Shown here in pieces: positions 1-7,678 of a DNA stretch of 39,409 bases (positions are counted from its first letter, which is position 1; each line of letters opens with the position of its first letter). The translations under genes were made by a program, and so were the position numbers. Location of the stretch: positions 1 through 39,409 of the forward strand of contig NZ_LNSB01000051.1 in the NCBI RefSeq assembly GCF_001468285.1, written 5' to 3'. This DNA is from Sphingopyxis sp. HIX (GTDB taxonomy: Bacteria > Pseudomonadota > Alphaproteobacteria > Sphingomonadales > Sphingomonadaceae). The notes under the pieces were generated by a model, which saw nothing but the letters and a program-made list of their open reading frames with translations, did not search any database and was not told the DNA's origin.

Positions 1-104
1 GTGGTGGAGGGGTCGACGCCATAAACGTCGGCTCAAGGCCGCCACCCCTCCACCATGCTTCGCATGGTCCCCCTCCCCATCGCTTCGCCACAGGGAGGAT
101 TAAA
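1..104. repeat. GC-rich palindromic intergenic repeat, left edge
   Basis: The segment starts with GTGGTGGAGGGGT, and ACCCCTCCACCA follows about 40 bases later as its inverted copy, forming a long stem. A second hairpin CCATGCTTCGCATGG and a CCCTCCC/GGGAGG pair follow. The same element lies at the other end of the window in reverse orientation. It sits just downstream of phoB and could act as a transcript end. Repeats of this type are common between genes in sphingomonads (general knowledge); no coding content is seen. Confidence 0.8.
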
Positions 105-133
105 ACGGCCGCTCCCGCCCGAAACCCGCCCTT

Positions 134-829
134 TCAACCCTTACCCGCGTCCAGCGCATAACCCGCCGAACGCACCGTACGGATGATATCCGCGGTCCCC
201 GGCAGGTTGATCGCCTTGCGCAGCCGCCGGATATGCACGTCGACCGTACGCAGCTCGATGTCGCTGTCTTGGCCCCAGACGCTGTCGAGCAATTGCCCGC
301 GCGAGAAGACGCGGCCGGGATGCTCCATGAAGTGGCGCAGCAGGCGGAATTCGGTCGGGCCCATGTTCACGATCTGCCCGCCGCGCACGACCTTGTGCGC
401 GACCGAATCCAGCTCGATATCGGCATAGGCGAGCAGTTCGCCGGCGAGCGCGGGGCGCAGGCGGCGGAGGACGGCCGAGACGCGCGCGACCAGCTCGCGC
501 GGGCTGAACGGCTTGGTGACATAGTCGTCGGCGCCGGTTTCGAGGCCGCGGATGCGGTCCTCCTCCTCGCCGCGCGCGGTGAGCATGATGATCGGGACGT
601 TCGCCGATTTGGGGTTGCGGCGCAGGCGCCGGCAAACCTCGATCCCCGGCAGGCTCTCGATCATCCAGTCGAGCAGGACGATATCGGGCACGCGCTCCTC
701 GACGAGGACGAGCGCCTGTTCGCCGTCGGGGGTCTGGCGGACCGAAAAGCCCTCGCGTGCGAAATGCCAGACGATGAGTTCGGCGATCGCCTCGTCATCC
801 TCGATCAGCAGCAGGTCGGGCTGCGGCAT
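134..829 (-). CDS. phoB: Phosphate regulon response regulator PhoB
   Basis: DNA-binding response regulator of 231 residues, the usual PhoB length. The receiver domain (about 4-120) has the acidic pair D11/D12, phospho-acceptor D54 in the VLLDW context and K106 in YVTKPF. The C-terminal winged helix (about 130-229) has the OmpR/PhoB-type ending with VDVHIRRLRKAI. When phosphorylated it binds Pho boxes and activates phosphate-starvation genes, including the pst operon itself. The start ATG overlaps the phoU stop by one base (TGATG), so the two are translationally coupled. It is the last gene of pstSCAB-phoU-phoB. The partner kinase PhoR is not in this window. Identification is firm from domain content plus operon position. 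Confidence 0.95.
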   Translation of the reverse strand: MPQPDLLLIEDDEAIAELIVWHFAREGFSVRQTPDGEQALVLVEERVPDIVLLDWMIESLPGIEVCRRLRRNPKSANVPIIMLTARGEEEDRIRGLETGADDYVTKPFSPRELVARVSAVLRRLRPALAGELLAYADIELDSVAHKVVRGGQIVNMGPTEFRLLRHFMEHPGRVFSRGQLLDSVWGQDSDIELRTVDVHIRRLRKAINLPGTADIIRTVRSAGYALDAGKG

Positions 830-1548
830 CAGCCTTGCTCCTGCTCCGCGGCGCCATCTTCGGGCTGTTCGCCGCGCTCGCGTTCTTCCATCCGCTCGCC
901 GGTCACGACATAATAGACCATCTCGGCGATATTCGTCGCATGGTCGCCCATGCGTTCGAGGTTCTTGGCGACGAACAGCAAATGCGCGCTTTCCGAGATA
1001 TATTTCGGATTTTCCATCATGAAGGTGACGAGCGTGCGGAAGATGCTGTTGTAGAAATCGTCGACATTCTTGTCGCGCACCGTCACCCGCACCGCGAGTT
1101 CGGCGTCGCGCGCCGCAAAGCTGTCGAGCGCATCGTGGATCAGTTCGACGACGATCGACGACATCGAGGTAAGGAGCGGGATCGCCTCGATCGACCGCGT
1201 CTGGTCCATCAGCGCGACGCGCTTGGCGATATTCTTCGCATAGTCGCCGATGCGCTCGACAACCGACACGATTTTCAGCGCCGCGATCATCTCGCGCAAA
1301 TCGTCGGCCATCGGTGCCCTGAGCGCGATCGTCTGCACCGCGAGCTGTTCGACTTCGGCTTCGAGCGCGTCGATCTTCTTGTCGTCGCGCACGACCTGCG
1401 CGGCGAGGTCGAGGTCGCCCTTGCTCAGCGCGGTCATCGCCTGGAGCAGCGCCTGTTCGGCGCGGCCGCCCATTTCGCTGATCAGCCCGCGCAGGCGGTT
1501 GAGGTCCTCGTCGAAGGCCTTGACCGTATGATCATTCACAATTGCCAT
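829..1548 (-). CDS. phoU: Phosphate signalling protein PhoU
   Basis: Cytoplasmic helical protein of 239 residues with two tandem three-helix PhoU repeats. Each has a metal-binding type signature: ERIGDYAKNIAKR near residue 95 and ERMGDHATNIAEM near 200. PhoU links the PstSCAB transporter to the PhoR/PhoB system and represses the regulon when phosphate is plentiful (established family role). The gene lies 25 bases after pstB and overlaps phoB by one base, the standard order of this operon. Length and motifs are normal. The C-terminus ends in an acidic, Glu-rich tail that looks variable. Confidence 0.95.
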   Translation of the reverse strand: MAIVNDHTVKAFDEDLNRLRGLISEMGGRAEQALLQAMTALSKGDLDLAAQVVRDDKKIDALEAEVEQLAVQTIALRAPMADDLREMIAALKIVSVVERIGDYAKNIAKRVALMDQTRSIEAIPLLTSMSSIVVELIHDALDSFAARDAELAVRVTVRDKNVDDFYNSIFRTLVTFMMENPKYISESAHLLFVAKNLERMGDHATNIAEMVYYVVTGERMEERERGEQPEDGAAEQEQG

Positions 1549-1573
1549 CGTTCAGTCCTTGTTCGGCCGGGGC

Positions 1574-2362
1574 TTAGCCGTAGCGGCCGGTGATATAATC
1601 CTTGGTGCGTTCCTGCTTCGGGTTGGTGAAGATGTCGGTGGTCTTGCCATATTCGACCAGCGTCCCGAGGTGGAAGAAAGCGGTGCGCTGCGACACGCGG
1701 GCCGCCTGCTGCATATTGTGCGTGACGATCACGATCGCGAACTTGCCGCGCAATTCGTGGATCAGCTCCTCGATCTTCGCGGTCGCGATCGGGTCGAGCG
1801 CCGAGCAGGGCTCGTCCATCAGCACGACCTCGGGATCGACCGCAATCGCACGCGCGATGCACAGGCGCTGCTGCTGCCCGCCCGACAGCGCGGTGCCGCT
1901 TTCCTGCAGCCGGTCCTTGACCTCGTCCCACAGGCCGGCGCGGTGCAGCGCCTTTTCGACGATGCCGTCGAGGTCGCTCTTGTTCGGCGCCAGCCCGTGG
2001 ATGCGCGGGCCGTATGCGACATTGTCGTAGATCGACTTGGGGAAGGGGTTCGGTTTCTGGAACACCATGCCGACGCGCGCGCGCAGCTGCACCACGTCCA
2101 TGCTGGGCGCGTAGATGTCCTCGCCGTCGAGCGAGATCTTGCCCGTCACCTTGGCGCCCGCGACGGTGTCGTTCATCCGGTTCAGCGAACGCAGGAAGGT
2201 CGATTTGCCGCAGCCCGAGGGGCCGATGAAGGCGGTCACCAGCTCGGTGCCGACGTCGATCGACACGTCGTTGATCGCCTGCTTCTCGCCATAGAAGACG
2301 TTGACGTTGTGCGCCGTCATCTTGGGGTCGGTAATGGTCAGGTCTTCTTGGGTCATGATCAC
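1574..2362 (-). CDS. pstB: Phosphate ABC transporter ATP-binding protein PstB
   Basis: ATPase subunit of the high-affinity phosphate importer PstSCAB, 262 residues. The Walker A motif GPSGCGKST is at residues 47-55, the signature LSGGQQQR at 159-166, and Walker B VVLMDEP ends near 185. FQKPNPFPKSIYDNVAYGPR is the PstB-specific Q-loop region. The longest frame begins with a GTG at 2362 that overlaps the pstA stop by four bases; an ATG two codons later (2356) is an equally good start and would leave a two-base gap. The partners are the PstA and PstC permeases encoded immediately upstream. Confidence 0.95.
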   Translation of the reverse strand: MIMTQEDLTITDPKMTAHNVNVFYGEKQAINDVSIDVGTELVTAFIGPSGCGKSTFLRSLNRMNDTVAGAKVTGKISLDGEDIYAPSMDVVQLRARVGMVFQKPNPFPKSIYDNVAYGPRIHGLAPNKSDLDGIVEKALHRAGLWDEVKDRLQESGTALSGGQQQRLCIARAIAVDPEVVLMDEPCSALDPIATAKIEELIHELRGKFAIVIVTHNMQQAARVSQRTAFFHLGTLVEYGKTTDIFTNPKQERTKDYITGRYG

Positions 2363-3615
2363 CAGCGTTTTTCGAACTTGTTGCGGAGGTAGATGGCGAG
2401 CGCGTTCATCGACAGCAGCACGATGAGCAGCACGATGATCGCGGCGGAGGTCTTTTCGACGAAGCCGCGGTCGACCTCGTCGGACCAGAGGAAGATCTGC
2501 ATCGGCAGCACCGTCGCGGGCGAGCAGATGCCGCCGGGCACGTCGCCGATGAAGGCGCGCATGCCGATCAAGAGCAGCGGCGCGGTCTCGCCCAGCGCGC
2601 GCGCCATGCCGATGATCGTGCCGGTCAATATGCCGGGGAGGGCGAGCGGCAGGACATGGTGGAACACCACCTGCACCGGGCTGGCGCCGACGCCCAGCGC
2701 CGCGTCGCGGATCGAGGGCGGCACCGCCTTGATCGCGTTGCGGCTGGCGATGACGATCACCGGCATCGTCATCAGCGCGAGCGTGAGCCCGCCGACGAGC
2801 GCGCTCGCCTGGCAGATGCCGAACCAGTTGATGAACACCGCGAGCGCGAGCAGGCCGAAGATGATCGAGGGCACCGCCGCGAGGTTGTTGATCGACACCT
2901 CGATCAGGTCGGTCCAGCGGTTCTTCGGCGCATATTCTTCCAGATAGAGCGCGGCGAGCACCCCGGTCGGGAAGGCGATCAGGAAGGCGATGAAGATCGT
3001 CAGCACCGATCCCTTGAGCGCCCCCCAGATGCCCGCGACCGCGGGGTCGGTGGCGTCGGCGTTGCGGAAGAAGGGCCAGTGGATGCCGGTCGACAGCTTG
3101 CCGTCGCGTTCGAGCGCGTCGACCTTCGCCCCCATCGCGCCCTTGCCGCCGTCCTTCGCCGCGATGTCGACCTCGGACGAGGCGGGCAGGTGGAAGACCG
3201 TCGAGCCCTGGAGCAATTCGGGATCGGCCTTGATCGCGGTCCGGACCTCTTTCCAGGCATTTTCCGAGATCATCGCCGACCCGCCGTCGCCCAGTGCCTC
3301 GTCGGCGGCAAAGGCGACGATGTCGGCGAGCCCGGCGTTCGCGATCACCTGGTCGGCGTCGGCGTCGCCCAGCCGCGCGGCATCGACCGTCAGCGGCATC
3401 GCCTTGAAATCGACCGGGACCGCGACATTGGTGTAAGTGAAGCCGCGCAGGCCGTTGCCGACCATCACGAACAGCAGGAAGGCGAGGAACGCGCCCGAGG
3501 CGAGCACCGCGAGCAGCCCGAGCAGCTTGAAGCGCCGCTCGGCGGCATAGCGCTTCGCGATGCGGGCCTGCATCGCGCCGCCCTTCCAGTCGGTGGGGGA
3601 GGTGGTCTTACTCAT
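2359..3615 (-). CDS. pstA: Phosphate ABC transporter permease PstA
   Basis: Inner-membrane permease of 418 residues. One TM helix lies near residues 34-55. A long polar periplasmic loop of about 130 residues follows, and the core permease domain begins near residue 200 (GALKGSVLTIFIAFLIAFP). The core carries the ABC permease EAA-type loop (DAALGVGASPVQVVFHHVLPLALPG, near 310). The extended N-terminal region makes it longer than the E. coli protein (about 296 residues); long PstA forms of this kind are usual in alphaproteobacteria. The start overlaps the pstC stop by eight bases, implying coupled translation. It forms the channel with PstC. Confidence 0.93.
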   Translation of the reverse strand: MSKTTSPTDWKGGAMQARIAKRYAAERRFKLLGLLAVLASGAFLAFLLFVMVGNGLRGFTYTNVAVPVDFKAMPLTVDAARLGDADADQVIANAGLADIVAFAADEALGDGGSAMISENAWKEVRTAIKADPELLQGSTVFHLPASSEVDIAAKDGGKGAMGAKVDALERDGKLSTGIHWPFFRNADATDPAVAGIWGALKGSVLTIFIAFLIAFPTGVLAALYLEEYAPKNRWTDLIEVSINNLAAVPSIIFGLLALAVFINWFGICQASALVGGLTLALMTMPVIVIASRNAIKAVPPSIRDAALGVGASPVQVVFHHVLPLALPGILTGTIIGMARALGETAPLLLIGMRAFIGDVPGGICSPATVLPMQIFLWSDEVDRGFVEKTSAAIIVLLIVLLSMNALAIYLRNKFEKRW

Positions 3616-5020
3616 AAGCTTCGCGATACTTTTTGACGATGCGCAGCGCGACGATGTTGAGCAGCAAGGTCACGACGAACAGCACGAGGCCGAGCGCGAA
3701 GGCGGCGAGCGTCTTGGCGCTGTCGAATTCCTGGTCGCCGGTCAGCAATTTCACGATCTGCGCGGTCACCGTGGTGACGCTGGCGAAGGGGTTGGCGGTC
3801 ATGTTCGCGGAGAGGCCCGCGGCCATCACCACGATCATCGTCTCGCCGATCGCACGGCTGACCGCGAGCAATATGCCGCCCATCACGCCGGGCAGCGCGG
3901 CGGGGATCAGCACCTGGCGGATCGTCTCGTTCGGCGTCGCGCCCAAAGCCAGCGATCCGTCGCGCATCGCCTGCGGCACCGCGTTGATGCTGTCGTCGGC
4001 CATCGACGAGACGAAGGGAATGATCATCACGCCCATCACGATGCCCGCGGCGAGCGCGCTCTCGGTCGAAGCGTTGGGAATGCCCAGCATCACCGCGAAT
4101 TCGCGCAAGGCCGGCGCGACGGTCAGCGCGGCGAAATAGCCGTAGACCACGGTCGGCACCCCCGCGAGGATCTCGAGCAGGGGCTTGACCCAGCGGCGCA
4201 CGCGCGGCGCGGCATATTGGGTGAGGTACACCGCGGTCATCATCCCGATCGGAATCGCGACGATCATCGCGATGATCGCGCCGATCAGGATCGTGCCCCA
4301 GAAGAGCGGGATGCCGCCGAAAGTGTCGTCCTGCGGTGCACCGCTCGTCGGCGCCCAGTTCGTCCCGAACAAGAGTTCTGTCGGCGAGACGAGGCGGAAG
4401 AAGCGGATCGATTCGAACAGCAGCGACAAGACGATGCCGAAGGTCGTCAGGATCGCGACCAGCGACGCGAGCAGCAGCACCAGCATCACGATCTTCTCGA
4501 CCCGCGTCCGCGCACGGAAATCGGGCTTGATCCGCGTGAAGGCGTAAAGCCCGCCCGCGAGCGCCAGCGCCAGCATCGCGCCGATGCCGATCCACGCATA
4601 GCGGTGCGTCGCATCGGCGTACGGCGCAACCAGCGGCGCCGCGGCGGGAATACGCACCGCCTCCTGCCGCCCCTGCGCGACATTGCGCGCGTCGGACAGG
4701 ATCGCGCCGCGCTCGAACCCGAAGGCGGGCAGGCTCTTCGCCGCCTCGCTCGCCAGCACGTCGTTGGTGATCAGCCCCGGCGACACCGCGCTCCACACCG
4801 CCAGGAACAGCGCGGCGGGGGCGAAGAGCCACAGCGCGACGTACCAGCCATGATATTGCGGGCGCGAATGCAGCTTGGCCTGCGCGCGTCCCGCGAGCAG
4901 GTTCGACCGCGCGCGCCCGGCGATCCAGCCGATCAGCGCGAGCCCCGCGATCAGGAGCAACAAGGCGGCGGCGTTGAAGGTCACATTGTCCCCGTTATCA
5001 TCATGCCCGTGCCGACCCAA
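3608..5020 (-). CDS. pstC: Phosphate ABC transporter permease PstC
   Basis: Inner-membrane permease of 470 residues. N-terminal TM helices near 13-32, 60-80 and 133-155 surround a polar insert. The conserved permease core begins near residue 235 (FGGIPLFWGTILIGAIIAM) and includes the loop DGSLALGATPNETIRQVLIPAALPG. The N-terminal extension is longer than in enterobacterial PstC, as in PstA here. The gene is separated from pstS by 221 bases that hold a terminator and palindromic repeats, so PstS may be made in excess over the membrane complex. The start chosen is the first ATG of the frame. Confidence 0.93.
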   Translation of the reverse strand: MGRHGHDDNGDNVTFNAAALLLLIAGLALIGWIAGRARSNLLAGRAQAKLHSRPQYHGWYVALWLFAPAALFLAVWSAVSPGLITNDVLASEAAKSLPAFGFERGAILSDARNVAQGRQEAVRIPAAAPLVAPYADATHRYAWIGIGAMLALALAGGLYAFTRIKPDFRARTRVEKIVMLVLLLASLVAILTTFGIVLSLLFESIRFFRLVSPTELLFGTNWAPTSGAPQDDTFGGIPLFWGTILIGAIIAMIVAIPIGMMTAVYLTQYAAPRVRRWVKPLLEILAGVPTVVYGYFAALTVAPALREFAVMLGIPNASTESALAAGIVMGVMIIPFVSSMADDSINAVPQAMRDGSLALGATPNETIRQVLIPAALPGVMGGILLAVSRAIGETMIVVMAAGLSANMTANPFASVTTVTAQIVKLLTGDQEFDSAKTLAAFALGLVLFVVTLLLNIVALRIVKKYREAYE

Positions 5021-5063
5021 AGCGGGCGGGCGTGGCAGTTTCGTGACTCGCGGTCGTAATTTG

Positions 5064-5178
5064 ATCCCCTCCCCCTCGAGGGGGAGGCCGGGTGGGGGTG
5101 TACCCCCGCTGGCGGCGACGCGAAACCTTGCGGTTTCGCTCCCCCACCCCTCGGTCCCCTCCCCGCAGGGGAGGGGAA
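5064..5178. repeat. Palindromic repeat block between pstS and pstC
   Basis: Three hairpins lie in a row: CCCTCCCCCTCGAGGGGGAGG, with arms of about eight bases, near the left end; GCGAAACC-TTGC-GGTTTCGC in the middle; and CCCCTCCCC-GCA-GGGGAGGGG at the right. This resembles the palindromic elements at the window edges and at 32925-33058. It lies inside the pst transcript, just after the pstS terminator. It may stabilise the upstream mRNA (inference). Confidence 0.75.
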
Positions 5179-5183
5179 GAAGG

Positions 5184-5229
5184 AAAAAGCGGCGGCCGGT
5201 CCGGGGATGAGGGCCCCGGACCGGCCGCC
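5184..5229 (-). terminator. Rho-independent terminator or attenuator after pstS
   Basis: A perfect 16-base stem joins GGCGGCCGGTCCGGGG (5191-5206) to its complement at 5214-5229 across a seven-base loop. Read on the minus strand it is followed by a run of five T at 5184-5188. It lies 12 bases past the pstS stop, inside the pst operon, so it probably limits read-through into pstC. Excess PstS over PstCAB would follow (inference from position). Confidence 0.85.
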
Positions 5230-5241
5230 CGCGGGAGGAAC

Positions 5242-6291
5242 TTATTTCAGCTCGGCGCCGTTCAGCGCGGTCATGCCCTTGGCATTGGCCGCGGCCACGT
5301 CGGCGACCGCCTTGGGCGATACGATCAGGCCCTTGGCGCCCAGATAGCCGCCTTCGCCCGCGCCCTTCAGGAATTCGGCGACATATTCGGCGAGGCCCGG
5401 GATCACGCCGACATGCTTCTTCTTGACGTAGATGAAGAGCGGGCGCGAGCCGGGATAGCTGCCGTCGGCGATCGCGGCATAGCTGGGCGCGACGCCCTGC
5501 ACCGGCACCGCCTTGATCTTGTCCTTGTTCGCGTCGAGGTAGCTGAAGCCGAAGATGCCGAGGCTGGTCGGGTTCTTGTCGAGCTTCGAGATGATGAGGT
5601 TGTCGTTCTCGCCCTGCTCGACATAATAGGGCGCGCCGCGCAAGGTCGTGCAGATTTCCTCATGCTTGTCCTTGTTGCTGTCCTTCAGCGCCTTCATGCC
5701 GGCATTGGCATCGCAGCCCTTGCCCAGGATCAGCTCCTTGAACGCGTCATAGGTGCCGCTGGTCGACGGCGGCCCGAAGACCGAGATCGCGACCGCGGGC
5801 AGCGCCGGGTTGACGTCGGCCCAGGTCTTGGCGGTGTTCGCCTTGCCATAGGGGTTCGCGGCGAGCGCCTTATAGACATCTTCCTCGCTCAGCTGGAAGC
5901 CGGGGCCGCGCGCGGCTTCGCCCAGCGCGATGCCGTCGATGCCGACCTGGATTTCGACGATCTCGGTCACGCCATTCTTGGCGCAGGTGTCGAATTCCTT
6001 CTTCTTGATGCGGCGCGAGGCGTTCGCGATGTCGGGGGTGTCGCCGCCGACGCCGGCGCAGAAGCGCTCGAAGCCGCCGCCGGTGCCGGTGCTGTCGATC
6101 TTGGGCTTCTTGTTGCCGGTGGCTTCGGCGAAGCGTTCGCCGACGGTGGTGGCGAAGGGATAGACGGTCGACGAGCCGACCGCGCTGATATAATCGCGCG
6201 CCGCGCCGCCCGAGGAGGCCTGGTCCTGGCACGCGGAAAGCGCCAGCACGGCGGTTGCGGCGCCGGCGACGAGAGCGAATTTCTGCAGCAT
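5242..6291 (-). CDS. pstS: Phosphate ABC transporter substrate-binding protein PstS
   Basis: Periplasmic phosphate-binding protein of 349 residues. The start at 6291 is chosen because it gives a clean signal peptide that ends in a lipobox, LSAC, with Cys at residue 21; an upstream in-frame ATG at 6333 would bury the signal behind 14 residues. Binding-site segments follow in the PBP order: VGSSTVYPF near 31, GTGGGFERFC near 65, DIANASR near 80, and SGTYDAFKEL near 178. The lipobox suggests membrane anchoring, although a soluble form cannot be excluded. It is first in pstSCAB-phoU-phoB, behind Pho boxes at 6373-6411. Confidence 0.95.
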   Translation of the reverse strand: MLQKFALVAGAATAVLALSACQDQASSGGAARDYISAVGSSTVYPFATTVGERFAEATGNKKPKIDSTGTGGGFERFCAGVGGDTPDIANASRRIKKKEFDTCAKNGVTEIVEIQVGIDGIALGEAARGPGFQLSEEDVYKALAANPYGKANTAKTWADVNPALPAVAISVFGPPSTSGTYDAFKELILGKGCDANAGMKALKDSNKDKHEEICTTLRGAPYYVEQGENDNLIISKLDKNPTSLGIFGFSYLDANKDKIKAVPVQGVAPSYAAIADGSYPGSRPLFIYVKKKHVGVIPGLAEYVAEFLKGAGEGGYLGAKGLIVSPKAVADVAAANAKGMTALNGAELK

Positions 6292-6372
6292 TGAGATGTC
6301 CTGTCGGGGGTCGCTAACGGAGCGAACCACCACCCCCGCGGCGACTCGCTGAGCCGCCTTTGGGGGAGTTGT

Positions 6373-6390
6373 GTGACGCGTTTGTGACAG
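6373..6390 (-). promoter_or_regulatory. Pho box upstream of pstS
   Basis: On the minus strand this reads CTGTCACAAACGCGTCAC. It has the 7-4-7 architecture of the PhoB site, with the first half-site perfect (CTGTCAC) and the second differing at two positions (GCGTCAC). It ends 81 bases before the pstS start codon and points toward pstS, as expected for PhoB autoactivation of the operon. Confidence 0.85.
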
Positions 6391-6393
6391 GGA

Positions 6394-6411
6394 TTGTCAT
6401 GGAAGTGTCAT
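6394..6411 (+). promoter_or_regulatory. Second Pho-box-like site, opposite orientation
   Basis: On the plus strand this reads TTGTCATGGAAGTGTCAT, again two seven-base half-sites with four bases between (TTGTCAT and GTGTCAT). It is three bases from the first box but faces away from pstS. No plus-strand gene follows closely; the nearest gene ahead is the 3' end of a minus-strand gene. It may be an accessory PhoB site. Confidence 0.6.
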
Positions 6412-6434
6412 GGGCGTGGAGGAAAGTCTGACGA

Positions 6435-6794
6435 TCAAAGGCCTTTGAGACGATCAATGGCTGGCGCTATCTTTTTCACCGCTTCCCGCTCCCTAATTTT
6501 ATTATAAAGCGACTTAATCTGAGGGAAAAATCGGTCGAGCCCTCGTGTGGTGCTTGCAGTAATAGAATCTCTTATCGAAAAGGAATCTATTTCCTCCCCA
6601 CTATCACTAAACAACCAGATTTTTATCTCTGCGCCCCCAGCTCTGGCAGCTTCATCGATGTTAATTTCAAACTCGCCAAACTCAGCTTGCGCTGACTTCT
6701 GCTTCTCATCAAATGTCCAGTCCAGCTTATTCTCGCCATCTTTCTGAATTATATTATCGAGAAGAGCAGATCTGGTGGCGAGGAGGTCAGTCAT
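6435..6794 (-). CDS. Small acidic hypothetical protein, low GC
   Basis: I do not recognise this 119-residue protein. The start at 6794 (MTDLLATRS) is preferred over an upstream ATG at 6827 because it overlaps the preceding gene's stop by only eight bases. The protein is soluble. An N-terminal helix is followed by a predicted beta region (FGEFEINIDE, then AEIKIWLFSDSGEEIDSF near 55-80), an RDSI motif, and a basic helical C-terminus. GC is far below that of the flanking genes. It forms a two-gene unit with the membrane protein upstream, so the products probably act together. The stop codon lies within a perfect palindrome, TCAAAGGCCTTTGA (6435-6448). Function unknown. Confidence 0.7.
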   Translation of the reverse strand: MTDLLATRSALLDNIIQKDGENKLDWTFDEKQKSAQAEFGEFEINIDEAARAGGAEIKIWLFSDSGEEIDSFSIRDSITASTTRGLDRFFPQIKSLYNKIREREAVKKIAPAIDRLKGL

Positions 6795-7269
6795 GTTCAA
6801 TGCCTCTGATGCTGGATGCGATCTCAATATCTATCACGTTGATAAGTTTTCTTATTTTCTTTCTAAGATCTGAAGAGTCTATGTCCATTTTTTTTGCTAA
6901 AGAGTCTTCTATCATCTGAGTATCATCTAAAAGCTCATCTGAAATAGATCTAAAATATTCCCTTGAGGCTTTCGAAGATGAGCTATTTATGGCCAATCTG
7001 TTTATTATAACCTGGCTATCTGATAGGCAGTTGGCTACTTCATTCCAGTGCCCAAGATGTGCAAACTTTAAAGATGTTTCTAATATCTTTGACGATTTTT
7101 GGCACTCTCCGGCGTAGTCGAAGAGATTTGTCCTATTTCTTAATTTCTGTATCGCGTCTTCGGCGGACTCGGCGGAATTCTTTGTTTTTCTAATTTGAGC
7201 TAACGTAATTGCGAAGCCGCCGATTGTAACCAAGGTTCCAACGATGCTTGCCGCAGTTCCGAGGTCCAT
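6787..7269 (-). CDS. Membrane-anchored hypothetical protein, low GC
   Basis: I do not recognise this 160-residue protein. The chosen start at 7269 places one TM helix right at the N-terminus (GTAASIVGTLVTIGGFAITL, about 4-23). A basic juxtamembrane segment QIRKTKN follows, then a helical cytoplasmic domain with coiled-coil character. An upstream in-frame ATG at 7338 would add 23 polar residues ahead of the TM. The stretch 6841-6960 is about 28% GC by direct count, against well over 60% around it, so the pair was probably acquired by transfer. The gene overlaps the next one by eight bases. The layout, a TM anchor plus helical domain with a small soluble partner, is common in accessory two-gene cassettes, but no role can be assigned. 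Confidence 0.7.
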   Translation of the reverse strand: MDLGTAASIVGTLVTIGGFAITLAQIRKTKNSAESAEDAIQKLRNRTNLFDYAGECQKSSKILETSLKFAHLGHWNEVANCLSDSQVIINRLAINSSSSKASREYFRSISDELLDDTQMIEDSLAKKMDIDSSDLRKKIRKLINVIDIEIASSIRGIEHD

Positions 7270-7361
7270 GTGATACCCGCATTTCTGGCTATCCAGATTT
7301 CTACTAGAAGAGCTATTAGTTTGCTCGCCAGATCGCAAATGTTTTTGATGGATAACTCGAT

Positions 7362-7673
7362 ATGACTGTGCTCATCACCGGCCACGTCATCCTCACCCCC
7401 GAGCATCGCGAGCGCATGATCGCGCTCGGCGTCGAGCATAGCGCGCGGTCGCGGGGCGAGGCGGGGTGTGTGGCGCATAATTGCCATATCGATATCGAAA
7501 ACCCCGACCGCCTCGTCTTCGTCGAGGGGTGGGAGAGCATCGACGCGGTCCGCGCCCATTTCGCAGTGCCTGCCTCGCGGGCCTTCGTCGCCGAAATGCG
7601 CGCGCTGTCGCCCGAGCCGCCGGCGATCCGCATCTACACTGCCGACGATGTCACCGCTGCGCTGATGGGCTGA
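7362..7673 (+). CDS. Antibiotic biosynthesis monooxygenase (ABM) domain protein
   Basis: Small dimeric ferredoxin-like fold enzyme of 103 residues. The pattern is typical of the ABM/YgiN quinol monooxygenase family: an opening strand VLITGHVIL, the segment HSARSRGEAGCVAHNCHIDIENPDRLVFVEGWES (about 26-59, key residues E33 G35 C36 and E55 W57), then a helix and HF. Such proteins oxidise quinols or other small aromatics without a bound cofactor, but the substrate here is unknown. The gene is convergent with the next one, with five bases between the stops. GC returns to the chromosomal norm, marking the right edge of the low-GC pair. Confidence 0.85.
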   Translation: MTVLITGHVILTPEHRERMIALGVEHSARSRGEAGCVAHNCHIDIENPDRLVFVEGWESIDAVRAHFAVPASRAFVAEMRALSPEPPAIRIYTADDVTAALMG

Positions 7674-7678
7674 CGCCC

